Below are positions 22,409 through 31,131 of a stretch of 50,953 nucleotides of DNA, piece after piece. The stretch lies in contig JAZOBA010000050.1 of assembly GCA_045595705.1 (NCBI GenBank), positions 1 to 50,953 on the forward strand, written 5' to 3'. Source of the stretch: JAJPXI01 sp045595705 (lineage in GTDB: Bacteria; Bacillota; Clostridia; Oscillospirales; Oscillospiraceae). The notes beneath the pieces were generated by a model. It was given only the letters and a program-made list of their open reading frames with translations, was not told the DNA's origin and did not search any database. The translations under genes were made by a program, and so were the position numbers. How positions within the stretch are numbered: position 1 is the first letter of the stretch; each line of letters starts with the position of its first letter.

Positions 22409-22990
22409 ATGAGTTTTATTCCTTACGTAGTAGAGCAGACCAATCGCGGAGAGCGCTCCTATGACATTTTCTCCCGTCTGCTCAATGACCGAATCATTTT
22501 TCTGGGTGAAGAGGTGAATGCTACTACCGCAAGTTTGGTGGTAGCCCAGCTTCTGTATCTGGAAGCACAGGACCCCGACAAGGAGATTCAGTTCTACATC
22601 AACAGTCCCGGTGGTTCGGTGACCGACGGCATGGCAATTTACGATACCATGCAGTATATCAAGTGTGATGTTTCGACCATTTGCATTGGTATGGCTGCTT
22701 CGATGGGTGCATTCCTGCTTTCTGCCGGTACCAAGGGCCGCCGTCTGGCACTGCCCAACGCTGAGATTATGATCCATCAGCCCTCTGCCGGTACACAGGG
22801 TCAGATCACCGATATGGCGATCCACCTGAAGCGTCTGGAGACCATTAAGAAGCGCATGAATCAGATTCTTGCTGACAACACCGGCCGCAGCCTGGAAGAA
22901 GTGACTGCCGCCTGTGAGCGCGATAACTTCATGTCGGCTGAGGAAGCCAAGGAATTTGGTCTGGTCGATCAAGTCATTTATAAGAGATAA
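22409..22990 (+). CDS. clpP: ATP-dependent Clp protease proteolytic subunit ClpP
   Basis: Serine peptidase forming the double-heptamer chamber used with ClpX and ClpC/ClpA ATPases. The 193-residue product has the catalytic triad Ser98 (GMAASMGAF), His123 (MIHQP) and Asp172, and the N-terminal axial-loop segment ERSYDIFSRLLNDRIIFLG. AGGAGA precedes the ATG. It lies between tig and clpX, as in many Firmicutes and proteobacteria. No CtsR or CIRCE operator is visible upstream. Confidence 0.98.
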   Translation: MSFIPYVVEQTNRGERSYDIFSRLLNDRIIFLGEEVNATTASLVVAQLLYLEAQDPDKEIQFYINSPGGSVTDGMAIYDTMQYIKCDVSTICIGMAASMGAFLLSAGTKGRRLALPNAEIMIHQPSAGTQGQITDMAIHLKRLETIKKRMNQILADNTGRSLEEVTAACERDNFMSAEEAKEFGLVDQVIYKR

Positions 22991-23049
22991 TCATGGAATG
23001 AGCGGGGGAGGTATTTCCTCCGCTCCTTCTTGAATTTGAGGTGAATCCC

Positions 23050-24363
23050 ATGGCGAAAGATGATAAGAAATCGGTGCGCTGTTCGTTCTGCGGTAAAGAT
23101 CAGGAAGCAGTCAGCCGGATCATTGCCGGTCCCGGGGCCTACATCTGTAATGAGTGCGTACAGCTTTGCATGAGCATTCTGGGCGAAGACTACGATGCGG
23201 ATGATTATTCCCCGGCACCTGAGATGCCCGATGTGATTCCTACCCCTCGCGAGATCCGCGCGGTTCTGGATGAATACATCATTGGTCAGGATGAGGCCAA
23301 GATTGCACTGTCTGTCGCAGTTTATAACCACTACAAGCGTATTTATTTTGGCGGCGGAAACGATGTGGAACTGCAGAAGAGTAATATTCTCCTGCTGGGC
23401 CCCACAGGTTGCGGTAAAACGTTGTTTGCTCAGACGTTGGCCCGCATTCTGAAGGTTCCCTTTGCCATTGCCGATGCCACGACTTTGACCGAAGCCGGTT
23501 ATGTGGGCGACGATGTTGAGAATATTCTTCTGCGTCTGGTGCAGGCTGCGGACTATGATATTGAGCTGGCAGAGCGCGGTATCATCTACGTGGATGAAAT
23601 CGATAAGATCGCACGTAAGAGTGAAAATACCTCCATCACCCGTGATGTTTCCGGTGAAGGTGTGCAGCAGGCATTGCTGAAGATTCTGGAGGGCACGGTG
23701 GCAAACGTTCCCCCGCAGGGTGGACGTAAGCACCCTCACCAGGAATTCATTCAGATCGACACAAAGAATATTCTGTTCATTTGTGGCGGTGCCTTTGATG
23801 GTTTGGATAAGATCATTGAAAAGCGCCTGGACAAGAAGTCCATTGGTTTCGGTGCTGAAATTTCCAGTAAGAAAGAGAAAAATCCCAACATCTTTAAGAA
23901 TGTCCAGCCCCACGACTTGCTAAAATTTGGTATTATTCCCGAACTGGTTGGCCGTATGCCGGTTATTACTGCCTTGAAGGCTCTGGACCGTGATCAGCTG
24001 GTCAAGATCCTTACTGAGCCCAAGAATGCCCTTGTGAAGCAGTATAAGAAGCTGCTGGAATACGACAATGTCGAGCTTGTTTTCCAGCCTGAGGCGCTGA
24101 AGGCGGCTGCCGACAAGGCGGTGGATCGCGGCATTGGTGCCCGTGGTCTGCGCGCCGTACTGGAAGAAGTCATGACTCAGGTGATGTACGATGTACCGGA
24201 CCAGCCTGATATTGCAAAGGTTATCATTACTGCGGCCTGCGTGAATGAGCACGCTGAGCCGGAACTGGAACGGGATCCTGCCCGTCCGCCCAGACCTCGT
24301 CTTGGCGGAGCAGCCTTGTATTCGGAAGCCGGTGGAGCAGCCCCGCGAGGAAATGTATCTTAA
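23050..24363 (+). CDS. clpX: Clp protease ATP-binding subunit ClpX
   Basis: AAA+ unfoldase that recognises tagged substrates and feeds them to ClpP. The 437-residue product has an N-terminal C4 zinc finger (CSFCGK and CNECVQLC, about residues 12-36). The AAA+ module has Walker A LLGPTGCGKTLFAQ, the pore loop region GYVGDDVEN, Walker B IIYVDEIDKIA and the sensor-2 segment GIGARGLRAVLEEVM. The ATG at 23050 follows GAGGTG. A hairpin-forming stretch (23000-23025) separates it from clpP and lacks a T-run. The C-terminal tail is Pro/Arg-rich. Confidence 0.98.
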   Translation: MAKDDKKSVRCSFCGKDQEAVSRIIAGPGAYICNECVQLCMSILGEDYDADDYSPAPEMPDVIPTPREIRAVLDEYIIGQDEAKIALSVAVYNHYKRIYFGGGNDVELQKSNILLLGPTGCGKTLFAQTLARILKVPFAIADATTLTEAGYVGDDVENILLRLVQAADYDIELAERGIIYVDEIDKIARKSENTSITRDVSGEGVQQALLKILEGTVANVPPQGGRKHPHQEFIQIDTKNILFICGGAFDGLDKIIEKRLDKKSIGFGAEISSKKEKNPNIFKNVQPHDLLKFGIIPELVGRMPVITALKALDRDQLVKILTEPKNALVKQYKKLLEYDNVELVFQPEALKAAADKAVDRGIGARGLRAVLEEVMTQVMYDVPDQPDIAKVIITAACVNEHAEPELERDPARPPRPRLGGAALYSEAGGAAPRGNVS

Positions 24364-24370
24364 GTCTTGT

Positions 24371-24401
24371 ACGGGGCAGGCCACGGCCTGCCCCGTTTTT
24401 C
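24371..24401 (+). terminator. Terminator between clpX and lon
   Basis: ACGGGGCAGGCC/GGCCTGCCCCGT followed by T5. Only 21 bases remain to the lon start, so lon depends on read-through or a promoter further upstream. Confidence 0.85.
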
Positions 24402-24421
24402 CCTGAAAGGAAGTGTACCCC

Positions 24422-26821
24422 ATGGATATGGAATATATGACTCTGCCCGTAACGCCGACTCTGGCACTGCGTGGTCTGACTATCTTCCCCAATATGATGC
24501 TGCACTTTGATGTGGCGCGTCCGGCATCCATTCGTGCTTTGGATGAGGCGATGGCAGCCGGCTCTCCGATTTTTCTGGTGACTCAGAAGGAACTGATGGT
24601 TGAAGAACCCAAACGGGACGATCTGTACAACGTCGGTACCCTGTGCAACGTGCGTCAGATTCTGCGTGTTCCCGGTGACAATGTTCGCGTTATGGTGGAT
24701 GGCATTGCCCGCGGCCGTTTGGTGGAGTTGGTTCAGACCGAACCCTATCTTGCTGCACGCGTGGAAGAGATTCCTGTGTCGGAGCATACGCACAACACAC
24801 CAAAGGATGAAGCGCTGATTCGTCAGACCTATGATCTGTTTGAATCCTATTGTAATCTGTCTCCCCGTGTTAATCCGGATACGTTTTTGAATGTTCTTTC
24901 CAACGATGACCCGGGATATATTGCTGATTACATTGCTCAGAATATCCATCTTCGTGTAGAGGATAAGCAGGCCATCCTGGAAGAACTGCGCCCTCAGCGC
25001 CGACTGAACCGGCTGTGCCAGATTCTGCGCCGTGAAGTGGAGATTCTGAAGTTGGAAGAGGACATGCAGTCCAAACTGCGAGATCAGTTGACCAAGAGTC
25101 AGCGCGAGCATATGCTGCGTGAACAGGTCCGGCTGATTCAGAGCGAATTGGGCGAGGGGGAAGGCGATTCCGAGATTGTCGAGTATCGCCGGAAGATGGA
25201 AAAGGCAAAACTGCCTGCCGAAGTTGCGGAAAAACTGACCAAGGAACTTTCCCGTATGGAGAAGCAGCCCTTTGGTTCAGCCGAGCTGACGGTCAGCCGA
25301 AATTACATGGATACCATGCTGGAGTTGCCTTGGGGCGTGTACACCAAGGAGCGTGTAAATGTTGCCGCGGCTCGCAAGGTGCTGGATGCCGATCACTTTG
25401 GACTGGAAAAAGTGAAGGATCGCATTCTTGAATTTTTGGCTGTCAAACAGCTTGCTCCGGATTTGAAGGGTCAGATTATCTGTTTGGTTGGTCCTCCGGG
25501 TGTCGGTAAAACTTCGGTGGCCATGAGTGTTGCCAAGTCCCTGAACCGTAAACTTGCCCGAATCTCTCTGGGCGGTGTTCACGATGAAGCAGAAATCCGT
25601 GGTCATCGCAAGACCTATATCGGTGCTATGCCGGGTCGCATTATCTCTGCTGTGCGTCAGGCGGGCAGTATGAATCCGCTTCTTTTGCTGGATGAGATCG
25701 ATAAAATCGGAGCAGATCATCGTGGAGATCCCGCATCGGCTCTGTTGGAAGTGCTGGATGCCGAGCAGAATTCAACCTTCCGTGATCATTATCTGGAAGT
25801 TCCCTTTGACCTGTCGGAGGTCATGTTTATTACCACGGCCAACACGGTTGATACGATTCCAAAGCCTTTGCTGGACCGTATGGAAGTGATTGAGCTTTCC
25901 TCTTACACTGACGAAGAGAAACTCCAGATCGCAAAGCAGCATTTGCTGCCCAAGGAGCGTGCGCGCCACGGCTTGAAGGGTGCACAGCTGAAAATTACCG
26001 ATGATGCCATTCGTGAGATCATCAGCGGCTATACCCGTGAATCCGGTGTTCGCGTGTTGGAGCGTCGTCTGGCTGCGGTCTGCCGCAAGGCTGCCATGAA
26101 GATCGTATCCGGGGAGAAAAAGTCGGTTCAGGTAACCGGTGATACTCTGGAAGAGTTGCTGGGCGTGCGCAGATATCACCCCGAGCGACAGATTCTGAAT
26201 GAGCGTATTGGCGTGGTGAACGGTCTTGCGTGGACCAGTGTGGGCGGTGAACTGCTGGAAGTGGAAGTAAACGTTGTTCCAGGAAGCGGTAAGGTGGAAC
26301 TGACCGGCAATCTGGGTGACGTGATGAAGGAATCTGCCCATGCCGCACTGTCTTATATCCGCACCCGTGCCGACCAATGGGGTCTTGAGAAGGATTTCTA
26401 TAAGACAAAAGACATCCATGTCCATTTCCCCGAAGGCGCCGTTCCCAAGGATGGCCCCTCTGCCGGTATTGCTATTACTACAGCGATGCTTTCTGCGCTG
26501 ACCGGATTGCCCGTCAAGGCTGCTTTGGCCATGACAGGTGAGGTTACTTTACGCGGTCGCGTTCTTGCTATCGGCGGTCTGAAGGAAAAGACCATGGCCG
26601 CTATGCGCAGTGGAATCAAAACCGTGATTATTCCAGCGGAAAATGTGAAGGATCTGGAGGAAATTGACCAGACTGTTCGTGCTGCATTGCAGTTTATTCC
26701 TGCTGAGCATGTGGATACTGTCCTTGCACAGGCACTTGTCCGTGAGCAGGAGAGGGTAGATGCGGAAGTGCCTGCCATTCACACTCCGGTCAAGGGCACA
26801 CGTGCCGGCCTGATTCAGTAA
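24422..26821 (+). CDS. lon: ATP-dependent protease Lon
   Basis: Homohexameric AAA+ serine protease degrading misfolded and regulatory proteins. The 799-residue product has the N-terminal LON substrate domain (TLALRGLTIFPNMMLHF), coiled-coil linker, Walker A GPPGVGKTSVA (about residue 357), Walker B LLLDEIDKIG and the proteolytic domain. That domain has Ser680 in PKDGPSAGIAI and Lys723 in GGLKEK. The ATG at 24422 follows AAGGAAG; an upstream in-frame start at 24413 overlaps that site. It lies between clpX and engB, separated from clpX by a strong hairpin. Confidence 0.98.
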   Translation: MDMEYMTLPVTPTLALRGLTIFPNMMLHFDVARPASIRALDEAMAAGSPIFLVTQKELMVEEPKRDDLYNVGTLCNVRQILRVPGDNVRVMVDGIARGRLVELVQTEPYLAARVEEIPVSEHTHNTPKDEALIRQTYDLFESYCNLSPRVNPDTFLNVLSNDDPGYIADYIAQNIHLRVEDKQAILEELRPQRRLNRLCQILRREVEILKLEEDMQSKLRDQLTKSQREHMLREQVRLIQSELGEGEGDSEIVEYRRKMEKAKLPAEVAEKLTKELSRMEKQPFGSAELTVSRNYMDTMLELPWGVYTKERVNVAAARKVLDADHFGLEKVKDRILEFLAVKQLAPDLKGQIICLVGPPGVGKTSVAMSVAKSLNRKLARISLGGVHDEAEIRGHRKTYIGAMPGRIISAVRQAGSMNPLLLLDEIDKIGADHRGDPASALLEVLDAEQNSTFRDHYLEVPFDLSEVMFITTANTVDTIPKPLLDRMEVIELSSYTDEEKLQIAKQHLLPKERARHGLKGAQLKITDDAIREIISGYTRESGVRVLERRLAAVCRKAAMKIVSGEKKSVQVTGDTLEELLGVRRYHPERQILNERIGVVNGLAWTSVGGELLEVEVNVVPGSGKVELTGNLGDVMKESAHAALSYIRTRADQWGLEKDFYKTKDIHVHFPEGAVPKDGPSAGIAITTAMLSALTGLPVKAALAMTGEVTLRGRVLAIGGLKEKTMAAMRSGIKTVIIPAENVKDLEEIDQTVRAALQFIPAEHVDTVLAQALVREQERVDAEVPAIHTPVKGTRAGLIQ

Positions 26822-26835
26822 CAGGAGGAAATCCT

Positions 26836-27435
26836 ATGGCTTTGAATGTAAGTAACGCCGAATTTGTTCGGTCAGCTGTCAAAGCGGCTGATTTCCCTCG
26901 GGATCGGCTGCCTCAGGTTGTATTTGCCGGTCGTTCCAATGTTGGTAAATCTTCGGTAATCAACAAACTGGTGCGTCGCAAAAATCTTGCTCGCGTTGGT
27001 GCGGCACCCGGAAAGACGACTCACATCAATTATTTTCTGATTGATAAGAAACTGTATCTGGTTGACTTGCCCGGGTATGGATACGCAAAAGTATCCAAGG
27101 AAGAGCGGGCGCGCTGGGGCAGGTTGATTGAAAGTTGGTTTGCCGACACCGAATTAATGACTCTTGGTGTTCAAATTGTGGATGCCCGCCATAAACCTAC
27201 GGCGGATGACTGCACCATGGCAGAGTGGTTTAAGTCCTGTGGAAAGCCTTTTGCTATTGTTGCAAACAAGCTTGATAAGCTGAAGAAGAGCGAAATCGAG
27301 CCAAACCTTGCCCGCATTCGCGAGACGCTGGGACTGGATGACTCCATGCCTGTAATTCCGTTTTCTGCCGAGAAAGGTGATGGGCGACAGGAGTTATTTG
27401 ACTTGATTATGCAGCATATGGAACATTGCGATTGA
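26836..27435 (+). CDS. engB: Ribosome biogenesis GTP-binding protein EngB (YsxC/YihA)
   Basis: Essential TrmE-Era-type GTPase for 50S subunit assembly. The 199-residue product has G1 FAGRSNVGKSSVIN, G2 region GKTTHINYF, G3 VDLPGYGYAKV and G4 ANKLDKL, in the family's spacing. AGGAGG lies 9 bases before the ATG and 14 bases separate it from lon, so the two are co-transcribed, a common Firmicute pairing. A strong bidirectional terminator follows. Confidence 0.97.
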   Translation: MALNVSNAEFVRSAVKAADFPRDRLPQVVFAGRSNVGKSSVINKLVRRKNLARVGAAPGKTTHINYFLIDKKLYLVDLPGYGYAKVSKEERARWGRLIESWFADTELMTLGVQIVDARHKPTADDCTMAEWFKSCGKPFAIVANKLDKLKKSEIEPNLARIRETLGLDDSMPVIPFSAEKGDGRQELFDLIMQHMEHCD

Positions 27436-27442
27436 AATGAAA

Positions 27443-27477
27443 AAACCGGGACTCCGAAATCATCGGAGTCCCGGTTG
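27443..27477. terminator. Bidirectional terminator between engB and fhs
   Basis: AACCGGGACTCCGA-AATCA-TCGGAGTCCCGGTT. The minus-strand T-run is the longer, so it mainly serves fhs. Confidence 0.9.
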
Positions 27478-27489
27478 ATTATTTTGTGA

Positions 27490-29157
27490 TTAGAACAGGC
27501 CGACGATCTTGCCGTTTTCATCCACATCAATGGACTCAGCGGCAGGGACCTTAGGCAGGCCGGGCATGGTCATAACTTCGCCGGTCAGAACGACGACGAA
27601 GCCGGCACCTGCAGAAACTTTTGCCTTGCGCACGGTGATGCGATAGTTGCTGGGGGCACCCAGCTTGGAGGGGTCGTCCGAGAAGGAGTACTGGGTCTTT
27701 GCCATACAGATGGGCAGATCGCCATAGCCCAGTTCTTCCAGACGCTTCAATTCTTTAGCGGCGGCGGGAGCGAAATCAACACCGTCGGCGCCGTAGACAC
27801 GCTGTGCGACAGCTTCAATTTTCTCGGTCAAAGGAGAGTCCAAATCGTAAGCGAAGGAGAACTTGTTTTCTTCCTCATCAATGACGCGCAGGACTTCGCG
27901 GGCCAGTTCTTCGCCGCCGGCGCCGCCCTTGCCCCAGACTTCGGACAGGGCTACGTTGACACCGAACTTGCCGCAAGCTTCGCGGATCATAGCCAGTTCT
28001 GCCTCGGTGTCGCAGTCAAAGCGGTTGATGGCAACGACGGCGGGAAGACCGTAGACCTTGGTGATGTTCTCCACATGGCGGACCAGGTTGGGCAGACCGG
28101 CTTCCAGAGCGCTCAGATTTTCCTTGTTCAGGTCGGCTTTGGCGCAGCCACCGTGATGCTTCAGGGCACGGACGGTGGCAACGATGACCACGGCGTCGGG
28201 ATTCAGACCGGCATAACGGCATTTGATGTCCAGGAACTTCTCGGCACCCAGGTCGGCGCCGAAACCGGCTTCAGTGACCACATAGTCGCCCAGCTTCAGG
28301 GCGGTGTCGGTGGCGGAGACCGAGTTGCAGCCGTGAGCAATATTGGCGAAGGGGCCGCCGTGGATCAGGGCAGGAGTGTGCTCCAGAGTCTGTACCAGAT
28401 TGGGCTTGATTGCATCCTTCAGAAGAGCGGTCATGGCGCCTTCTGCCTTCAGATCACGGGCCAGAACGGGCTTGTCAGCGTAGGTGTAGCCGACCACCAT
28501 GCGACCAAGGCGTTCCTTCAGATCTTTCAGGTCGGAAGCCAGGCACAGAACAGCCATAATCTCGCTGGCGACGGTAATATCAAAACCGTCTTCACGGGGG
28601 GTACCGTTGGGCTTGCCGCCCAGACCGCAGACAATGTTGCGCAGCTGGCGGTCATTCATATCAACGCAGCGCTTCCAGGTGATTTTGCGCACGTCAATAC
28701 CCAGAGCGTTGCCCTGCTGAATGTGGTTGTCCAGCATGGCGGCCAGCAGATTGTTGGCAGCGCCGATGGCGTGGAAGTCACCGGTAAAGTGCAGGTTAAT
28801 GTCTTCCATAGGTACTACCTGAGCGTAGCCACCGCCGGCAGCGCCGCCCTTGACGCCAAACACGGGACCCAGAGAGGGTTCACGCAGAGCAAGGACGGTT
28901 TTCTTGCCCAGCAGAGAGAGGGCGTCAGCCAGACCGACGCTGGTGGTTGTCTTGCCTTCGCCGGCAGGTGTAGGGTTGATGGCAGTGACAAGGATCAGCT
29001 TGCCCTTACGGGGAGCATCCTTTAATGCAGTAATATCGATTTTGGCCTTGGTGCGGCCATAGGGCTCCAGGGTATTTTCATCGATGTTCAGTTTGGCAGC
29101 GATTTCGGTGATAGGGAGCATTTCGGCGGCCTGTGCGATTTCGATATCAGATTTCAT
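27490..29157 (-). CDS. fhs: Formate-tetrahydrofolate ligase
   Basis: Makes 10-formyl-THF from formate, THF and ATP. It feeds purine synthesis and Met-tRNA formylation, or runs in reverse to gain ATP. The 555-residue product shows the ATP-site motif TPAGEGKTTTSVGLADAL, the conserved REPSLGPVFGVKGGAAGGGYAQV region (read as two segments), FHAIGAANNLLAA, and TEAGFGADLGAEKF. AAGGAG precedes the ATG. The leader contains a ZTP riboswitch, so expression should rise when 10-formyl-THF runs short and ZMP/ZTP accumulates. It is transcribed alone and ends at a strong terminator. Confidence 0.98.
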   Translation of the reverse strand: MKSDIEIAQAAEMLPITEIAAKLNIDENTLEPYGRTKAKIDITALKDAPRKGKLILVTAINPTPAGEGKTTTSVGLADALSLLGKKTVLALREPSLGPVFGVKGGAAGGGYAQVVPMEDINLHFTGDFHAIGAANNLLAAMLDNHIQQGNALGIDVRKITWKRCVDMNDRQLRNIVCGLGGKPNGTPREDGFDITVASEIMAVLCLASDLKDLKERLGRMVVGYTYADKPVLARDLKAEGAMTALLKDAIKPNLVQTLEHTPALIHGGPFANIAHGCNSVSATDTALKLGDYVVTEAGFGADLGAEKFLDIKCRYAGLNPDAVVIVATVRALKHHGGCAKADLNKENLSALEAGLPNLVRHVENITKVYGLPAVVAINRFDCDTEAELAMIREACGKFGVNVALSEVWGKGGAGGEELAREVLRVIDEEENKFSFAYDLDSPLTEKIEAVAQRVYGADGVDFAPAAAKELKRLEELGYGDLPICMAKTQYSFSDDPSKLGAPSNYRITVRKAKVSAGAGFVVVLTGEVMTMPGLPKVPAAESIDVDENGKIVGLF

Positions 29158-29195
29158 GATACATTCTCCTTTTCATCTGTTTTGTGCGCCCAAAC

Positions 29196-29292
29196 AAAAA
29201 GGGCGCACTACTTGGAATTGGTAGTGCGCCCAGACGGTCGGCAATCAAGGCGATACTCCATGTGGTTTTTCCACTTCCGTCAGTCATATCGC
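29196..29292 (-). ncRNA. ZTP (pfl-motif) riboswitch with terminator, upstream of fhs
   Basis: In RNA sense the aptamer (29292 down to 29228) has P1 GCGATA/TATCGC, the ATGACTGACGGA strand, P2 GTGG/CCAC and the 3' element GCCGACCGTCTGGGC. The terminator is GGGCGCACTAC/GTAGTGCGCCC plus T5 (29231-29196). The GGGC is shared between the aptamer and the terminator stem, as expected of an ON switch. After the T-run GGGCGCAC recurs (29191-29184) and can pair with the terminator's 3' arm. The aptamer differs from the copy at 6957-7052 at only a few loop and linker positions. Confidence 0.95.
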
Positions 29293-29298
29293 AATTCT

Positions 29299-29328
29299 AT
29301 TTTAATCATTTGGGGCCGATTTTGTCAA
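29299..29328 (-). promoter_or_regulatory. Promoter of the ZTP-riboswitch/fhs unit
   Basis: Minus strand TTGACA, 18-base spacer, TAAAAT. The -35 and its flanking AAATC match the other ZTP leader's promoter. Confidence 0.75.
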
Positions 29329-29336
29329 GCATAGTG

Positions 29337-29364
29337 TTGCATTTTCGGCAATTTCGTATATAAT
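29337..29364 (+). promoter_or_regulatory. Promoter of glnS
   Basis: TTGCAT, 16-base spacer, TATAAT, about 38 bases before the start and divergent from the fhs promoter. The leader is far too short for a T-box. Confidence 0.75.
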
Positions 29365-29402
29365 AATTCTATTCGATTACTATTTGATTAGGGGTGTTTC
29401 CC

Positions 29403-31076
29403 ATGGCAGAAGAAATTATGAGTCAGAATTTTATTCACGACTTTATTGATGAGGATCTTGCACCTGGCGGGCGCTGCGAGGGGATGAAGGTCCATACCCG
29501 TTTTCCGCCCGAGCCCAACGGCTATCTGCATATTGGCCACTGCAAGGCCCTTTGTATCGACTTCGGTACTGCAGAAAAGTATAACGGCCAGTGCAACTTG
29601 CGTTTTGATGATACCAATCCTGCAAAGGAAGACAATGAGTTTGTTGAAGCGATTCAGGAGGACATTCGTTGGCTTGGCTTTGATTGGGATGACCGCATGT
29701 TTTACGGTTCCGATTATTTCGAGAAAACCTACGAACTGGCTGTCGGCCTGATCAAGAAGGGTCTGGCCTATGTATGCGAACTGACTCCCGAGGAATTCAA
29801 GGCCCACCGCGGCGATGTGGGTACACCTGCTACTTCGCCTTGGCGTGACCGTCCCATTGAGGAGTCTTTGGATTTGTTTGAGCGTATGCGCAACGGTGAG
29901 TTCCCTGAGGGGTCCAAGACCCTGCGAGCCAAGATTGATCTGGCCAGCGGAAACTTTAATATGCGTGACCCTGTCATCTACCGAATCCGCTACATTGAGC
30001 ATCACCGCCAGGGCAACAAGTGGTGCATTTTCCCCATGTATGACTTTGCACACCCCATTCAGGATGCACTGGAGCATATTACTCACTCTCTGTGTAGTTT
30101 GGAGTATGAGGATCACCGTCCTCTGTACAACTGGGTCATTGAGAATACCGATGTTCCTTCCAAGCCCCGTCAGATTGAGTTTGCCCGCCTGAACATCAAC
30201 TACACCGTGATGTCCAAGCGCAAACTGCGCCAGTTGGTGGAAGAAGGCCGTGTTTCCGGCTGGGACGACCCCCGTATGCCCACTCTCTGCGGTCTGCGTC
30301 GCCGTGGTTATACTCCCGCATCCATTCGCAGCTTTACCGATCGAATCGGTGTTGCCAAGAATACCTCCACCGTGGAGTATTCCTTCCTGGAGCACTGCTT
30401 GCGTGAGGACCTGAATGAAAGCGCACAGCGTGTGATGGCTGTTCTGCGTCCCGTGAAGCTGACCGTAACCAACTATCCTGAAGGACAGAGCGAAACTCTG
30501 ACCATCGAGAATAACCCAAACCGTCCTGAAGACGGCACTCGTGAAGTCACCTTCTCCCGACATCTGTATGTGGAAGCCGAGGACTTCATGGAGGAGCCCA
30601 TTCCCAAGTACAAGCGCCTGTATCCCGAAGGACCTGAGTGTCGCCTGAAAGGTGCCTATCTGGTCAAGTGTACCGGCTGCGTGAAGGATGAGCAGGGCAA
30701 TGTGACCGAGATTCTGTGCGAATACGATCCTGATAGCCGCGGCGGCGATCCTGCCGATGGCCGCAAGGTAAAGGGCGCAACCATTCACTGGGTTGATGCA
30801 GAGACTGCAGTGGATGCTGAGATTCGTCTGTATGACAATCTGTTTGCCGATGAGTCTCCTGATGCCGGTGACAAGAATTTCCTTGACTGCCTGAATCCCA
30901 ACTCTCTGGAGATTTTGGAGCACTCCAAGGTTGAGGCCGGTCTGGCTGAGGCGAAGGCTCCCGCAGCCTTCCAGTTCCTGCGTCAGGGCTACTTCTGTGT
31001 TGATAACAAGGATTCTTCTGCTGAGCATCTGGTGTTCAACCGCGCAGTCAGCCTGAAGGACGGATTTAAAAAGTAA
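29403..31076 (+). CDS. glnS: Glutaminyl-tRNA synthetase
   Basis: Class I synthetase charging tRNA-Gln with glutamine. The 557-residue product has the HIGH motif in RFPPEPNGYLHIGHCKAL and the KMSKS-type motif VMSKRKLRQL. It also has RFDDTNPAKEDNEFVE and the C-terminal anticodon-binding beta-barrels of GlnRS, rather than the helical cage of GluRS. ATG 29403 has AGGGGTG 6 bases upstream. Many Firmicutes lack GlnRS and use GatCAB transamidation; its presence here means direct Gln-tRNA synthesis, as in some Clostridia. It is transcribed divergently from fhs. Confidence 0.97.
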   Translation: MAEEIMSQNFIHDFIDEDLAPGGRCEGMKVHTRFPPEPNGYLHIGHCKALCIDFGTAEKYNGQCNLRFDDTNPAKEDNEFVEAIQEDIRWLGFDWDDRMFYGSDYFEKTYELAVGLIKKGLAYVCELTPEEFKAHRGDVGTPATSPWRDRPIEESLDLFERMRNGEFPEGSKTLRAKIDLASGNFNMRDPVIYRIRYIEHHRQGNKWCIFPMYDFAHPIQDALEHITHSLCSLEYEDHRPLYNWVIENTDVPSKPRQIEFARLNINYTVMSKRKLRQLVEEGRVSGWDDPRMPTLCGLRRRGYTPASIRSFTDRIGVAKNTSTVEYSFLEHCLREDLNESAQRVMAVLRPVKLTVTNYPEGQSETLTIENNPNRPEDGTREVTFSRHLYVEAEDFMEEPIPKYKRLYPEGPECRLKGAYLVKCTGCVKDEQGNVTEILCEYDPDSRGGDPADGRKVKGATIHWVDAETAVDAEIRLYDNLFADESPDAGDKNFLDCLNPNSLEILEHSKVEAGLAEAKAPAAFQFLRQGYFCVDNKDSSAEHLVFNRAVSLKDGFKK

Positions 31077-31083
31077 AAACTGA

Positions 31084-31111
31084 AAAGGGCGGCAGACAGC
31101 CGCCCTTTTTT
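31084..31111 (+). terminator. Terminator after glnS
   Basis: AAGGGCGGC-AGACA-GCCGCCCTT followed by T-run, 8 bases after the stop. Confidence 0.9.
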
Positions 31112-31131
31112 GCAACAAGGTGTGTGTAAAT

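Noticed and set aside
20681..22972. Long open frame (763 codons) on the minus strand opposite tig and clpP
   Set aside because: It is antisense to two certain genes, has no family motifs, and its Leu/Ser/Gly-rich low-complexity content is the mirror of the CTG/GCC/AAG codon bias and the 66-base repeats.
29365..29402. T-box leader before glnS
   Set aside because: Only about 35 bases separate the -10 from the start codon and no T-box sequence or terminator is present.
29388..31118. 576-codon open frame opposite glnS
   Set aside because: Same artefact of strong codon bias; glnS has all synthetase motifs on the plus strand.
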